In this document: positions 7,508 through 7,683 of the stretch, one piece after another
Position numbering within the stretch: the first letter of the stretch is position 1
How the letters are laid out: each line of letters starts with the position of its first letter
Assembly (NCBI GenBank): GCA_003533095.1
Contig: DOEL01000044.1
Location: forward strand, 1 to 7,683
Direction: 5' to 3'
Source: Methylophilaceae bacterium
GTDB taxonomy: Bacteria > Pseudomonadota > Gammaproteobacteria > Burkholderiales > Methylophilaceae
DNA: 7,683 nt
Program-made: the position numbers and the translations under genes
The notes under the pieces: model-generated
Told to the model about the DNA's origin: nothing
What the model saw: the letters and a program-made list of their open reading frames with translations, nothing else
Databases searched by the model: none

Positions 7508-7683
7508 ATGATTAATTCAAATATAGTTTATGAGTACTTTAATAACCTTCAAACAAATATTGTAGAAACACTTCAGATTGTTGATGGAAAAAACTTTATT
7601 AACGATTCATGGCAAAGAAAAGAAGGTGGTGGTGGAACTTCTTGCCTTTTAGAAAATGGAAATGTATTTGAGAGAGCTGGTGT
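7508..7683 (+). CDS. hemF: Oxygen-dependent coproporphyrinogen III oxidase, N-terminal fragment (cut by window edge)
   Basis: HemF uses molecular oxygen to decarboxylate two propionate side chains of coproporphyrinogen III, giving protoporphyrinogen IX in heme synthesis. Only the first 58 codons are present. They translate to a pattern very close to E. coli HemF: a helix with YFNNLQTNIVETL (9-21), VDGKNFINDSWQRKEGGGG (25-43) and a following LENGNVFERAGV strand (48-59, the last codon cut). The GGGG run and FERAGV are family hallmarks. The ATG at 7508 is one base after the tsaC stop. The full family length is about 300 residues, so most of the gene, including the catalytic and dimer parts, lies to the right. 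Its presence implies an aerobic or at least oxygen-using organism. Confidence 0.94.
   Translation, partial: MINSNIVYEYFNNLQTNIVETLQIVDGKNFINDSWQRKEGGGGTSCLLENGNVFERAG

Noticed and set aside
1..7683. A new defence, mobile or accessory system
   Set aside because: Every gene is a recognised housekeeping family in one orientation; no direct-repeat arrays, transposase, integrase, tRNA or toxin-antitoxin genes are visible.

Overview
The window reads as a chromosomal housekeeping region of a low-GC (about 35%), streamlined betaproteobacterium. All genes lie on the + strand. The best guess is Methylophilales, such as the OM43 / Methylopumilus-like freshwater and marine methylotrophs. The clues are the dusB-fis-purH order, a short Fis, a stand-alone molybdopterin-binding-domain protein of the type common in Betaproteobacteria, aerobic hemF, AT-rich coding sequence and almost no intergenic DNA. 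The lineage is inferred from remembered family patterns, not from a search.

Layout. Bases 1-2066 hold the 3' three quarters of polA (DNA polymerase I), open at the left edge. After one base comes a gene for a CinA-like molybdopterin-binding-domain protein (2068-2802). The only real intergenic gap, 73 bases (2803-2875), carries a perfect 8-bp hairpin. From 2876 to the right edge runs a nearly gapless series: dusB (tRNA-dihydrouridine synthase, GTG start), fis (nucleoid protein, overlapping dusB by one base), purH and purD (purine synthesis), tsaC-like (tRNA threonylcarbamoyladenosine synthesis, TTG start), and the first 58 codons of hemF (heme synthesis), cut by the right edge.

How the genes relate. 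PurD makes GAR early in de novo purine synthesis and PurH performs the last two steps to IMP. DusB and TsaC both modify tRNA, and Fis is a growth-linked DNA-bending regulator. The junctions from dusB to hemF are -1, 2, 3, 1 and 1 bases, which suggests one co-transcribed, translationally coupled unit tying nucleotide supply, tRNA modification and growth control together. Both strands were scanned for mobile elements, CRISPR arrays, RNA genes, phage or defence genes, and none was found. No new biological system is visible. The points worth a second look are modest: a sharp GC gradient inside dusB, an arm-less Fis, the hairpin before dusB, non-ATG starts, and a stand-alone molybdopterin-binding-domain protein next to polA.
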